From positions 18,611-82,610 of the forward strand of contig CAMVEX010000011.1 in assembly GCA_947166625.1 (NCBI GenBank): a DNA stretch of 64,000 nt. Reading direction: 5' to 3'. The stretch is from an uncultured Clostridia bacterium. Lineage in GTDB: Bacteria > Bacillota > Clostridia > Oscillospirales > Acutalibacteraceae. Positions 51,316 to 59,956 of the stretch are shown here, one piece after another; position 1 is the stretch's first letter; each line of letters starts with the position of its first letter. The notes under the pieces were generated by a model that had not been told where the DNA came from, did not search any database, and was given only the letters and a program-made list of their open reading frames with translations. A program made the position numbers and the translations under genes.

Positions 51316-51343
51316 ATTATATAACTTTCATTTGAAATGTAAA
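51316..51343 (-). promoter_or_regulatory. Promoter of the D-glutamate/5-oxoproline operon
   Basis: Leftward TTTACA (51338-51343), 16 bases, TATAAT (51316-51321), about 65 bases before the dat start. The rest of 51262-51540 is AT-rich with no gene. A short GCCTG/CAGGC hairpin near 51390 may terminate tcdA weakly. Confidence 0.6.
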
Positions 51344-51540
51344 GTAGGTAAACAAATATTTTTTCATCTTAAAAGGAAAAATCCCCCCGCCTGAAACAGG
51401 CAGAGAGAAAACAATGTGTAAAGCATATATACTTTACAAATATTAAATCAGGTCGATTATACTAAACCGATTTCTATTATTTTATAAAATAAAGCAGTAC
51501 ATAATAATGATGTGTGTAAAGTTATATTGCTTTATATATT

Positions 51541-52266
51541 CTACACCCCGGTCAGGTCTTTTATTACTTTTGAAGCGATGAGAAGGCCCGCCGCAGAGGG
51601 CGCAAAAGCCGTGCTTCCGGGCAAATCTCTTCTCGGGGCGGCGGCTGATCTTTCCGCCTGAGCGAGAGAGGGATCGGGTCGCCTCGGCTCCTCCTCCGAA
51701 TAGACAACGGTGAGAGAATCTATTCCCCTCTTTTTGCATTCCTGCCTCATTACCCTCGCGAGGGGGCAGATTTTCGTATCGTATATATCCGCTATTCTGA
51801 ATGCCCCGGGGTCGAGTTTATTGCCCGCTCCCATGGAGCTGATGACCGGCACTCCCTCATTCTTCGCTTTGGTTATTATCGCGAGCTTTGCCGTCACGGT
51901 ATCTACTGCATCCACTATATAATCGAATTCACCGAAATCAAAAGTATCGGCATTTTCGGGCAGGAAGAAGCAATCTCTTATCCTAACGCTGACATCGGGA
52001 TTTATTGAGAGCATTCTCTCCTTCATTACCTCTGTTTTGGGTCTGCCCACCGTATCGACGGTCGCGATTATCTGGCGGTTGATGTTGCTTATCGAAACGG
52101 TATCGCTATCAACGAGCAAAAATCCGCCCACTCCGCTTCTCACAAGCGCTTCGCAGACATAGCCGCCCACTCCGCCGATCCCGAATACGGCGACCTTTGA
52201 ATTCTCAAGTTTTTTCATATTATCGCCGCCGAGCAGCATCTGAGTTCTTATAAAACGGTTTTGCAT
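51541..52266 (-). CDS. tcdA: tRNA threonylcarbamoyladenosine dehydratase
   Basis: 241 residues, the usual length. The ThiF/E1-like ATP-binding motif VAVFGIGGVGGYVCEALVRSGV, then DSDTVSISNINRQI, and VDAVDTVTAKLAI identify TcdA. ATP-dependent cyclisation of t6A to ct6A in tRNA is its known role. A CPLAR motif (KICPLARVMR) and R..R..R near the end are typical. It lies 88 bases after larE and may belong to that transcript. Confidence 0.92.
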   Translation of the reverse strand: MQNRFIRTQMLLGGDNMKKLENSKVAVFGIGGVGGYVCEALVRSGVGGFLLVDSDTVSISNINRQIIATVDTVGRPKTEVMKERMLSINPDVSVRIRDCFFLPENADTFDFGEFDYIVDAVDTVTAKLAIITKAKNEGVPVISSMGAGNKLDPGAFRIADIYDTKICPLARVMRQECKKRGIDSLTVVYSEEEPRRPDPSLAQAERSAAAPRRDLPGSTAFAPSAAGLLIASKVIKDLTGV

Positions 52267-52354
52267 ATTTCTACCGCCTTCATTTCACGGCAGCGCGGCG
52301 CTTTATTTTCGCAGCCGCAACGCCTTTTAACAATACACTTGAACGATCGGTGAA

Positions 52355-53164
52355 TCAGTTAAGATTCATACTCCCCATTCTGTATCCCGCTATATCGAGC
52401 GAAACATAATCAAAGCCGAGTTCACGGAATTTTTCATAAACAGTCAGCCTTGTTTTTTCGCTCATAAATCTTTCAAAATCCGCAGGCGGAAGCTCAATAC
52501 GCGCGGACTGCGAATGGATCCTCACACGGTACTGGTCAAAGCCGAGATCAAAAAGGATCTGCTCGGCTCTGTCTGCTTTTTCGAGATTTTCGCGCGTGAT
52601 CGTATCACCGTAGGGGAACCTTGTGGCAAGGCACGCAAAAGACGGCTTATCGGCAGTCGGCAGGCCGAAAATGCGCGAGAGAGCGCGTATTTCGCTTTTT
52701 GTCAAATCCGAATCTCTGAGCGGAGTGAGAATTCCGAGCTCTTCCACCGCTCGTCTGCCCGGTCTGAAATCCGAATCATCGTCTTTATTCGATCCCTCGG
52801 CAACATATTCCGCGCCGTTTTCGCGGGCAGTTCTTTTTATCAATTCAAAGAGATTTTTTTTGCAGATATAGCAGCGGTTTACAGGATTCTGAGCAAATCC
52901 CTCAAATTCAAGAGGGTCTGTTTTGAGGATAATATGCCTTATCCCGTTATCCCTGCAAAATTCTGCCGCCTCGCCTCTTTCTCTGCCGGGGCAAAGGGCT
53001 GAATCGGATGTGACGGCAAACGCTTTATCTCCGAGAGCATCCTTTGCCGCGTAAAGAAGAAACGCAGAATCCACTCCCCCCGAAAACGCGACCGCAACGC
53101 TGCCGCAGGCGGAGAGTATCTCTTTGAGCCTGTCATATTTTTTCAGCAATTCTTTATTATCCAT
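52355..53164 (-). CDS. larE: LarE, sulfur transferase of NPN cofactor synthesis, three-cysteine type
   Basis: 269 residues from ATG 53164 (GGAG before it, overlapping the kinase stop by 8 bases). PP-loop AFSGGVDSAFLL near residue 26. Cysteines C98 and C101 (NRCYICKKN) and C178 (PSFACLATRFPYG) are present. C178 aligns with the single sacrificial cysteine of the L. plantarum enzyme. The extra CxxC pair is the pattern of the [4Fe-4S] LarE of Thermotoga maritima, which can act catalytically. It supplies sulfur for the nickel-pincer nucleotide made by LarB and LarC at 30-32 kb. Confidence 0.9.
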   Translation of the reverse strand: MDNKELLKKYDRLKEILSACGSVAVAFSGGVDSAFLLYAAKDALGDKAFAVTSDSALCPGRERGEAAEFCRDNGIRHIILKTDPLEFEGFAQNPVNRCYICKKNLFELIKRTARENGAEYVAEGSNKDDDSDFRPGRRAVEELGILTPLRDSDLTKSEIRALSRIFGLPTADKPSFACLATRFPYGDTITRENLEKADRAEQILFDLGFDQYRVRIHSQSARIELPPADFERFMSEKTRLTVYEKFRELGFDYVSLDIAGYRMGSMNLN

Positions 53165-54593
53165 ATAACTCCGAAGCAAGCGGATAAAGCTTGAGATATT
53201 TGCGGTATTTCTTCTCATAAAAATCCGCAAGGTCCTTATCGGGATGTATGATCTCTTTCACATTGCAAAATGATGGGGAAATATCCTCGCCGCATCCTGC
53301 GGCCGCGAGAATGCACGCGCCGAGCACGCCGCCGTGCTCAAATTCGGGCAATTCGATATCAATGCCGAGTATGCTCGCGCAGAGTTCCACCCAAAATCTG
53401 TTTTTTGTGCCCCCGCCGCATATCTTGGATTTTGTAATATCGACTCCGAGATTTTTGATTATCTCGATATTCTCTTTAAGCGAGAACGCGACTCCCTCAA
53501 GCACTGCGAGAGCCATCTCCTCACGGGCGGTATTCATCGAAAGAGCGGCAAAAACTCCCCTGACAAGGGTATCATTGACCGGAGACCTTTCGCCCATCAG
53601 ATAGGGGAGAAAAAGGACATCGCTCCTGCCTGCGTATTTGCTCACATCGAGATCATAACCCGATTTAAGAATATCCTCCACCCACCATTTCTGACTGCTC
53701 GCTGCGGTCAGAGTGCAGGCGAGATAATGGTATTTGCCGTTTGCCGAGCAAAACGAATGGATCGCATTCTTTTTGTCGCAGTTGAATTTATCGGAGCAGA
53801 CAAAGACAGTCCCGGAAGTGCCGAGAGAAATATTGCAGTCCCCGTCATTTACGGTCCCCGTTCCTATCGCGGAAGCGGCGTTATCGCCCGCCCCGATGAT
53901 AATTTTAACATCCCGTGATATGCCGAGCTCATCGGCAAGTTCGCCTTTGAGATCGCCGATACATTCACTGCTCTCATATACTTTCGGAAGCTTTCTTTCC
54001 TCTATATGAAGGAGGGAGAGCATTTTTTGACTCCAGCATCTGTTTTGAGTATCAAAATACAGGGTGCCGGCGGCATCGGATGTATCGGTCGCAAAAACTC
54101 CGGACATTCTGAAGGCAACATAATCCTTGGGAAGGCAGATTTTTTCGGCTCTGTCAAAATTATCGCGTTCGTTATTGTAAACCCAGAGAAGCTTTGGCGC
54201 CGTGAATCCGGCAAAAGCTATGTTTCCGGTGTTTTCAAGCAGGAAATCCCTGCCAACCTCTTCATTGAGATATTCGGTTTCTTTGATACTCCTGCCGTCA
54301 TTCCAGAGGATGGCGGGTCTGATGACGCGGTCATCCTTATCGAGCATCACGAGCCCGTGCATCTGCCCCGAAAAGCTTATCGCTCTGACCTTGCTTTTAT
54401 CAACGCCTGAGATAAGCTCCTTTACGGCGGCGACGCTTTCGCGATACCAATCATCGGGATCCTGCTCGGACCATCCCGCCTCGGGCATACTGAGTGGATA
54501 ATCTCTTGAAACGGTATTAATTATTTCGGTTTCGTCGGTTAGCATCGCCTTGACCGACGAGGTGCCGACGTCAATTCCGATATAAAAGCTCAT
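53157..54593 (-). CDS. Xylulokinase-like FGGY sugar kinase
   Basis: 478 residues from ATG 54593, two bases after the isomerase stop. FGGY motifs: YIGIDVGTSSVKAML, ISFSGQMHGLV, AGDNAASAIGTGTV and the late FKICGGG-like SKICGGGTKNRFW. The MHG and closely related residues fit xylulokinase; a fuculo- or rhamnulokinase is an alternative given the fucose-isomerase-like partner. It phosphorylates the ketose made by the isomerase. Confidence 0.9.
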   Translation of the reverse strand: MSFYIGIDVGTSSVKAMLTDETEIINTVSRDYPLSMPEAGWSEQDPDDWYRESVAAVKELISGVDKSKVRAISFSGQMHGLVMLDKDDRVIRPAILWNDGRSIKETEYLNEEVGRDFLLENTGNIAFAGFTAPKLLWVYNNERDNFDRAEKICLPKDYVAFRMSGVFATDTSDAAGTLYFDTQNRCWSQKMLSLLHIEERKLPKVYESSECIGDLKGELADELGISRDVKIIIGAGDNAASAIGTGTVNDGDCNISLGTSGTVFVCSDKFNCDKKNAIHSFCSANGKYHYLACTLTAASSQKWWVEDILKSGYDLDVSKYAGRSDVLFLPYLMGERSPVNDTLVRGVFAALSMNTAREEMALAVLEGVAFSLKENIEIIKNLGVDITKSKICGGGTKNRFWVELCASILGIDIELPEFEHGGVLGACILAAAGCGEDISPSFCNVKEIIHPDKDLADFYEKKYRKYLKLYPLASELYG

Positions 54594-54595
54594 AT

Positions 54596-56065
54596 TCAGC
54601 ACCAGGGATTTTCATCGGCATATCTCACGTTTGCCGGCTGATTATAGGCTATATCGGAAATGCCGAGATATTTGAATACTTCATAAAGATATTTTCCGCA
54701 GTGAGAGAATGCGACCGCGCCGTGATGCGGAAAACGGTTTTGAATAAGGACATGGCGATAGAATCTGCCCATCTCGGGGATGGCAAAAATTCCTATGCCG
54801 CCGAATGATCTCGTCGCCACGGGCAAGACCTCGCCCTGAGCGATATATGAGCGGAGGTTGCCCTCGCTGTCGCACTGAAGGCGATAGAATGTGATATCGG
54901 ACGCGGCGATATCGCCCTCGAGAGTTCCGCGGGTGAAATCGGGCTCGCTGCCTGCGGGCTCAAGAAGCCTGTGCTGTATGAGCTGATATTTTACGCCGCA
55001 GCCGTCGCACATCTTGCAGCTCGGGGTGTTGCCGCAATGGAATCCCATAAATGTATCCGTCAGTTTATAATCAAATTTGCCTTCAATTTCAGAATCATAT
55101 ATATATTTGGGAACGGAATTGTTGATATCGAGCAGAGTGACGGCGTCGCCGGTAACGCAGGCGCCTATATATTCGGAAAGAGCGCCGTAAATATCTACCT
55201 CGCAGGCAACGGGAATTCCGCGGGCGGCAAGGCGTGAATTCACATAGCAGGGCTCAAAGCCGAACTGCTCGGGAAACGCAGGCCAGCATTTATCCGCAAA
55301 GGCGACATATTTCCTGTCTCCCCTGTGATTCTCAGCCCAGTCAAGAAGCGTAAGCTCAAACTGAGCCATACGCTCAAGCATATCCTCATATACATTCGCG
55401 CCCATCTCTTTTTTCATATCCGCGATAACTTCGGGGATTCTCGGATCTCCCGCATGCTCTTTGTATGAAACAAGCAGGTCGAGCTCGCTGTTTTCTTCTA
55501 TCTCAACGCCGATTTCGTATAATCCCTTGATCGGTGCGTTGCAGGCAAAGAAATCCTGCGGACGGGGACCGAAGGTGATTATCTTGAGATTTTTGACTCC
55601 GATTATCGCCCTTGCGACGGGGATAAACTCTCTTATCATATCGGCGCACCCCTGAGCGTCGCCGACGGGATATTCGGGAATATATGCGCTGAGCTTGCGC
55701 ATACCGAGATTATAGGAGCAGTTGAGCATTCCGCAGTAAGCGTCGCCTCTGCCGTCGATAAGATCGCCGTCACCCTCAGCGGCGGCAAGGCACATTGAGG
55801 GACCGTCGAATTTTTTAACAAGCAGGGTTTCGGGAGTTTCGGGGCCGAAATTGCCGAGAAATACCACGAGAGCATTGACTCCGTGAGCGTTCACATCGTC
55901 TATCGCCTTCTGTGCGTCGGCTTCGTTTTCAACGGTAACGGGGCATTCATACAGCCCTTCACCGAAAGCGGAAACGATATTTTTCCTGCGCATTTCGGAA
56001 AGCCCTATCGGGAAACAGTCTCTTGATACGGCAATTATACCGAGCTTAACTTCTGGAATATTCAT
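54596..56065 (-). CDS. L-fucose/L-arabinose isomerase-family protein
   Basis: 489 residues. It starts KLGIIAVSRDCFPIGLSE. It contains ENEADAQKAIDDVNAHGVNALVVFLGNFGPET (N-terminal block), and FADKCWPAFPEQFG and EVDIYGALSEYIG, where E and D metal ligands of this isomerase fold would lie. The pattern fits the FucI/AraA superfamily proteins of unknown exact substrate. Together with the kinase and GH3 genes it forms a sugar-use unit. It overlaps the GH3 stop by 4 bases. Confidence 0.85.
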   Translation of the reverse strand: MNIPEVKLGIIAVSRDCFPIGLSEMRRKNIVSAFGEGLYECPVTVENEADAQKAIDDVNAHGVNALVVFLGNFGPETPETLLVKKFDGPSMCLAAAEGDGDLIDGRGDAYCGMLNCSYNLGMRKLSAYIPEYPVGDAQGCADMIREFIPVARAIIGVKNLKIITFGPRPQDFFACNAPIKGLYEIGVEIEENSELDLLVSYKEHAGDPRIPEVIADMKKEMGANVYEDMLERMAQFELTLLDWAENHRGDRKYVAFADKCWPAFPEQFGFEPCYVNSRLAARGIPVACEVDIYGALSEYIGACVTGDAVTLLDINNSVPKYIYDSEIEGKFDYKLTDTFMGFHCGNTPSCKMCDGCGVKYQLIQHRLLEPAGSEPDFTRGTLEGDIAASDITFYRLQCDSEGNLRSYIAQGEVLPVATRSFGGIGIFAIPEMGRFYRHVLIQNRFPHHGAVAFSHCGKYLYEVFKYLGISDIAYNQPANVRYADENPWC

Positions 56066-58143
56066 ACATCTTTCTCCTTGAAATTTATTTCATATTTTTT
56101 CTTCATGGCATCGCGCGAATCAAATCCGACATAGAATGAATATTCATCCTCAAGATACCATGATTTGTTTTCCGGATCATAGAATTTCAGGTCTTCTTTA
56201 TTTACGGTAATCTCCGATTTTACGCTCTCGCCGGAAGGGACAAAAACCTTTTTGAATCCTTTGAGAAGCTTTACGGGATGGTCTCCCGCAGCGCCGGCAT
56301 AGACCTGGACTGCGGCTTTGCCGTCACGGTTTCCCTTATTTTTAACGCTGAAAGAGACTCTGACATTTTCACCGTCATCCTTTACGCCGACTCTCTGACA
56401 GGCAAATTCGGTGTAAGAAAGCCCGAATCCGAAAGGATACGCCGGCTCAATATTCTCTTTATAAAAAAGGGTGTAGCCGTGATAATAGCCGTATGTGATC
56501 TTTCTCGTTTTGTCACCGGGAAACAGAAAACCGGGATAGTCCTCTTCTCTCTTCGCCATCGTAAACGGAAGATGACCTGACGGATTCGCTCTGCCGCTGA
56601 CGAGCTGAGCCAAGGCGTTTCCGCCCTCCATACCGCCGTAAAACGAATGGAAAATCGCATTTACCGAATCTTTCCATTCTTCGATTATATAAGCCGAGCC
56701 GCCGATGATATTCACTATCACCTTTTTGCAGGTGGCGCAGGCGTGGCGTATGAGCGCGACTTCATCCTTCGGGATCCTGAGGGAATATCTGTCTCCGCCC
56801 ATTCCCTTCTCCTGAACGGAATCGCTCTTTGAGAAATTGGCGAGATTCTCCCCCTCCTGCCTGTAATCGCTTCCGACGCACACTATCACCGCGTCGCATT
56901 CCTTAAGCTCCGTTTCGGCTTTGGTAAGCGACAGTCCTTCGCAGAGGACGACCCTGTCTTTTCCGTAAACATTACAGAGCCCTTCGTATGGAGTTACGGT
57001 ATATGGCGCGCTGACGGAGCTTGAGCCGTGATCGCCCACATTGATTTTATCGGCATATCTGCCGACGATCCCGATTTTTGAAGGATTCTCAAGCGGAAGC
57101 ACGCCGTCGTTTTTGAGCAAAACAGTTCCTTCGAGAGCCGCCCTGAGAGCGAGCGCGGTATGTTCCGGCGAGCAGATGACTCTCTTATCCGTTTTACGCA
57201 AAGCGGGAGTGATTTTTATAAGCCCGCGCAAAATGCTTTTTACGGAATTATCTATATCATCTTCGGTTATTTTGCCCGTTTTGAGAGCGACGGGGAGCAA
57301 GGCGTAACGCATCTTTTGCGGCATCTCTATATCGAGCCCCGCTTTGAGAGCTTTGGGAGCGTTGCGCACACCCATAAGGAAATCCGAGATCGTGAAGCCT
57401 CTGAATCCCCACTGATCTCTCAGAATATCCTTGAGCAGATAACTGCTCTCACAGCAATGATCGCCCCTGAAAAGATTATACGCGCCCATTATCGACATAG
57501 CTCCGGCGTCAACACAGGCCTTGAAATGGGGCAGATAGACCTCGTGAAGAGTTTTTTCATCGCAATCAACATCCACATCAAAGCGGATGTTTTCAATGCT
57601 GTTAAGCGCATAATGCTTCGGGCAGGCGATCACTCCGTTATCCTGGACCGCCCTTGTCAGAGCCGCCCCCACACGAGAAAGAAGGAACGGATCCTCACCG
57701 TAGGTTTCCTGCGCCCTGCCCCACCTCGGATTGCGGAGCAGGTTGATACAGATACCGGCAAAGTAATTGCCCTTGCCGGCTATGACCTCTTCGGCCATGG
57801 CGCAGCCGATTTCATATTCCAGCTCATCATCAAAAGAAGCGCCCCTCGCCATGGAAACGGGAAAACAGGTGCTGTTGCCCATAACCACTCCGCGCGGGCC
57901 GTCGGAAAACGCGACCTCCGGAATTCCGAGCCGCTTCACTCCGCCCGCAAGGCAGGGCCTGCAATTATACTTCTGCCCCTTTGTGATCAGGTCAAAGCCG
58001 TTTCTGAGAAAGAATCTTTTGCCCGAAAGCATAGAGAGCTTTTCGTGCAGTTTCAATTCGCCGCAAAGCGAAGCGGCGACCTCTTCAAGCACCTCATCGC
58101 AGGGATTATCTCTGTATGTTTTGACCACAAAATCAAAATCCAT
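56062..58143 (-). CDS. GH3 beta-glucosidase-like glycosidase
   Basis: 693 residues from ATG 58143 with GAGGGGG upstream; ATG 58158 would put that site inside the gene. Motifs: VAFSDGPRGVVMG, LLRNPRWGRAQETYGEDPF, KHYALNSIENIRF and the nucleophile aspartate in FTISDFLMGV. A C-terminal fibronectin-like domain ends near VRVSFSVKNKGNRDG. No signal peptide, so it hydrolyses imported beta-glycosides in the cytoplasm. It heads the isomerase-kinase-larE unit. Confidence 0.93.
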   Translation of the reverse strand: MDFDFVVKTYRDNPCDEVLEEVAASLCGELKLHEKLSMLSGKRFFLRNGFDLITKGQKYNCRPCLAGGVKRLGIPEVAFSDGPRGVVMGNSTCFPVSMARGASFDDELEYEIGCAMAEEVIAGKGNYFAGICINLLRNPRWGRAQETYGEDPFLLSRVGAALTRAVQDNGVIACPKHYALNSIENIRFDVDVDCDEKTLHEVYLPHFKACVDAGAMSIMGAYNLFRGDHCCESSYLLKDILRDQWGFRGFTISDFLMGVRNAPKALKAGLDIEMPQKMRYALLPVALKTGKITEDDIDNSVKSILRGLIKITPALRKTDKRVICSPEHTALALRAALEGTVLLKNDGVLPLENPSKIGIVGRYADKINVGDHGSSSVSAPYTVTPYEGLCNVYGKDRVVLCEGLSLTKAETELKECDAVIVCVGSDYRQEGENLANFSKSDSVQEKGMGGDRYSLRIPKDEVALIRHACATCKKVIVNIIGGSAYIIEEWKDSVNAIFHSFYGGMEGGNALAQLVSGRANPSGHLPFTMAKREEDYPGFLFPGDKTRKITYGYYHGYTLFYKENIEPAYPFGFGLSYTEFACQRVGVKDDGENVRVSFSVKNKGNRDGKAAVQVYAGAAGDHPVKLLKGFKKVFVPSGESVKSEITVNKEDLKFYDPENKSWYLEDEYSFYVGFDSRDAMKKKYEINFKEKDV

Positions 58144-58176
58144 TCTCTGCCCCCTCATAATGATATATACGAATAT

Positions 58177-58205
58177 ATAATAGATAAACGGATTGTTTTT
58201 GTCAA
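58177..58205 (-). promoter_or_regulatory. Promoter of the GH3 unit
   Basis: Leftward TTGACA (58200-58205), 17 bases, TATTAT (58177-58182). Confidence 0.7.
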
Positions 58206-58265
58206 TGACTATCGCCGATTTCAGCGAAAAAACGAGCCGCGCAAGCCCATAATTTCAAAAAATTC

Positions 58266-58294
58266 TTGACAAGGTGAAACGGCTATGATATTAT
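58266..58294 (+). promoter_or_regulatory. Promoter of the tRNA-Ser genes
   Basis: TTGACA (58266-58271), 17 bases, TATTAT (58289-58294), 15 bases before the first tRNA. Confidence 0.7.
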
Positions 58295-58308
58295 ATTTAA
58301 GCATTTAC

Positions 58309-58399
58309 GGAGAGATACCGAAGTGGTCATAACGGAACGGTCTTGAAAACCGTCGTACTCTTACGGGTACCGTGGGTTCGAATCCCACTCTCTCCGCCA
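58309..58399 (+). tRNA. tRNA-Ser (anticodon UGA)
   Basis: GGAGAGA (58309-58315) pairs with TCTCTCC (58389-58395), discriminator G, encoded CCA (58397-58399). The anticodon loop CTTGAAA has TGA. A long variable arm (GTACTCTTACGGGTAC) is typical of tRNA-Ser. Confidence 0.95.
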
Positions 58400-58445
58400 G
58401 TAAAACAGCAGGTTTCAATTTAATATATAAGCTTAACGCTGCCAT

Positions 58446-58536
58446 GGAGAAGTACTCAAGTTGGTGACGAGGCGCCCCTGCTAAGGGCGTAGGTCGGGTA
58501 ACCGGCGCGGGAGTTCGAGTCTCCCCTTCTCCGCCA
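58446..58536 (+). tRNA. tRNA-Ser (anticodon GCU)
   Basis: GGAGAAG (58446-58452) pairs with CTTCTCC (58526-58532), G, CCA (58534-58536). The anticodon loop CTGCTAA has GCT. A long variable arm (around GTCGGGTAACCGGC) confirms tRNA-Ser. Mobile DNA begins right after it. Confidence 0.95.
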
Positions 58537-58545
58537 AACGATTGT

Positions 58546-58586
58546 AATCCGAACTTTTTGCTCAAAGCGGGCGAAACGTTCGGATT
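58546..58586 (+). repeat. Inverted repeat downstream of tRNA-Ser
   Basis: AATCCGAAC (58546-58554) and GTTCGGATT (58578-58586) are perfect 9-base inverted repeats with a 23-base loop, 10 bases after the tRNA. It may be a terminator-like hairpin or a recombination site. Confidence 0.5.
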
Positions 58587-58632
58587 CGTCGTTTCTACAG
58601 AAAGCTTAAAACGGTATTCTCGTTGAAATAAT

Positions 58633-58677
58633 AAAAAAACGCGCAGTCGTCGGCACCTTAAAACCGGCGACTGCGCA
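58633..58677 (-). terminator. Terminator of the mob transcript
   Basis: GCGCAGTCGTCGG (58641-58653) pairs with CCGGCGACTGCGC (58664-58676), then (leftward) a T-run of seven. Confidence 0.88.
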
Positions 58678-58685
58678 CATTTCAT

Positions 58686-58859
58686 TTATGAGACTTTTGC
58701 AGCCTCTGCATTTCCGCTTTTCCATTCTTCAAAAGCCTTTCTGTTGTCTTCGGACTGGTAGAATCTGGATATTTCCGGTAAGAGAGTATAAACAAACTCG
58801 TCAATTACAGAATCGGGAATGCGATTGTCATTTACATCATAATTATTATTTCCTTCCAT
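58686..58859 (-). CDS. Small mobilisation-associated protein
   Basis: 57 residues (MEGNNNYDVNDNRIPDSV at the start, then LLPEISRFYQSEDNRKAF, ends AAKVS). GGAAGG-type ribosome binding is suggested by AAATGGAAGGAA around the start. Small acidic proteins with a core V..LLP.I..F..SE...K.F..W are often found downstream of MobV relaxase genes in Clostridia elements. It follows the relaxase and precedes a strong terminator. Function unknown. Confidence 0.75.
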   Translation of the reverse strand: MEGNNNYDVNDNRIPDSVIDEFVYTLLPEISRFYQSEDNRKAFEEWKSGNAEAAKVS

Positions 58860-59017
58860 TTAGATTTGCTTTGAATGATTTTAAACCGCAATCATTGTCA
58901 TAAGCATTTACCTCCTTCCCTCGTTATTTTTGTTCGGCGCGGTAAGCTCAGATATTCAGTTGTAAAATCATAGCGGATGTTGGTTTATCACCTCATTTCT
59001 TTTTGTTTTGGATTTTG

Positions 59018-59956
59018 TCATCTTTCAAGAGAATGCGGTTTCGATTCTCTCGACATTGCCGAATACATTTTCATAATCTCGGGCGGAATATTTAAAACGA
59101 GCGATTTAAGCTGCTCATATTCCTGCTTGAGTTTACCCATTTCAAGTCTTTCATTGACGCTGATCCGGCTTTTCTTCTTGAGATCGGCATTTTCTTCCCG
59201 CATTTGTCTCATGGTTTCATCATAAACAGCAAGCTTTGAAAGCAGATTGGCTCTGTCTTCCATATACTTTTTGATAAGATCCTCAGCATCGGTTTTGCCC
59301 TGTTTCATATTCAGAACGCCGATTCTCTCAATTGCATCCACAATCTTTTCAGCCTGTTTGTTCAGATTCTTAGCTCTTTTGTAAAGCTGAGTCGGAATAT
59401 ATGTTCTGCCCGTAATCTGACTGCTTGTGCCTCTTTCGAGTTCTGGATATTTCTTTGACATCCAGGCGTGATACATATCCTGCCAGTAGGTCAGCTTCTG
59501 TTTATTGCCGACAATCTCTTTTGCGGACAGTCGGTGATCCTTCGTAATAGGGACAAAACACAGATGCATGTGCGGAGTGGTTTCGTCCAGATGAACAGCA
59601 GCGGAGATAATGGTTCCTTCGGTAAGATGCTTTTTGTAGAAATCCAGGGCGTGCTCAAAGAATTCTCTGATTTCCTTTTTGCTCTTTTTCTTGAAGAATT
59701 CGTTGCTTGCAGTTACAACAGTTTCCACCAGAACAACACTGTCTTTACGGGTGCGGCACTTATGAATTTTTAAAAGAGTGTTGATTGCATCCCTGTATCC
59801 GCAGTGAAGACCTACAAGATTGTAGTTATCCTTTGATTTGCTCAGATCAATATCAGGATTACTCTTGTATTCCGCTTTGGTTCTTTCGTTGTGTGCTTCT
59901 ATCCCGCTGACAGCAGAAGACTTGTGTTTCTGAAAACGCATGATTGCATACTTCAC
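59018..59956 (-). CDS. mobV: MobV-family relaxase (plasmid mobilisation/recombination protein)
   Basis: About 312 residues from GTG 59956 (GGAGG 8 bases upstream; reading starts MKYAIMRFQKHK). The N-terminal GIEAHNERTK and DIDLSKSKDNYNL, and the metal-binding motif HLDETTPHMHLCFVPI, are the MobV (Pre/Mob) signatures; the protein nicks oriT and pilots transfer when a conjugative system is supplied. The rest is a coiled-coil-rich C-terminal half (KLAVYDETMRQMREENADL). No recombinase or type IV secretion genes were seen, so this would be a mobilisable element needing a helper, or a remnant. Confidence 0.93.
   Translation of the reverse strand: MKYAIMRFQKHKSSAVSGIEAHNERTKAEYKSNPDIDLSKSKDNYNLVGLHCGYRDAINTLLKIHKCRTRKDSVVLVETVVTASNEFFKKKSKKEIREFFEHALDFYKKHLTEGTIISAAVHLDETTPHMHLCFVPITKDHRLSAKEIVGNKQKLTYWQDMYHAWMSKKYPELERGTSSQITGRTYIPTQLYKRAKNLNKQAEKIVDAIERIGVLNMKQGKTDAEDLIKKYMEDRANLLSKLAVYDETMRQMREENADLKKKSRISVNERLEMGKLKQEYEQLKSLVLNIPPEIMKMYSAMSRESKPHSLER

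Noticed and set aside
57160-58269. A 369-residue plus-strand open frame
   Set aside because: It is antisense to the GH3 gene, with no ribosome binding site or motif.
58305-58685. A minus-strand frame containing GETRTPAPVTRPTPLAGAPR
   Set aside because: It is the reverse strand of the two tRNA-Ser genes, a well-known annotation artefact.
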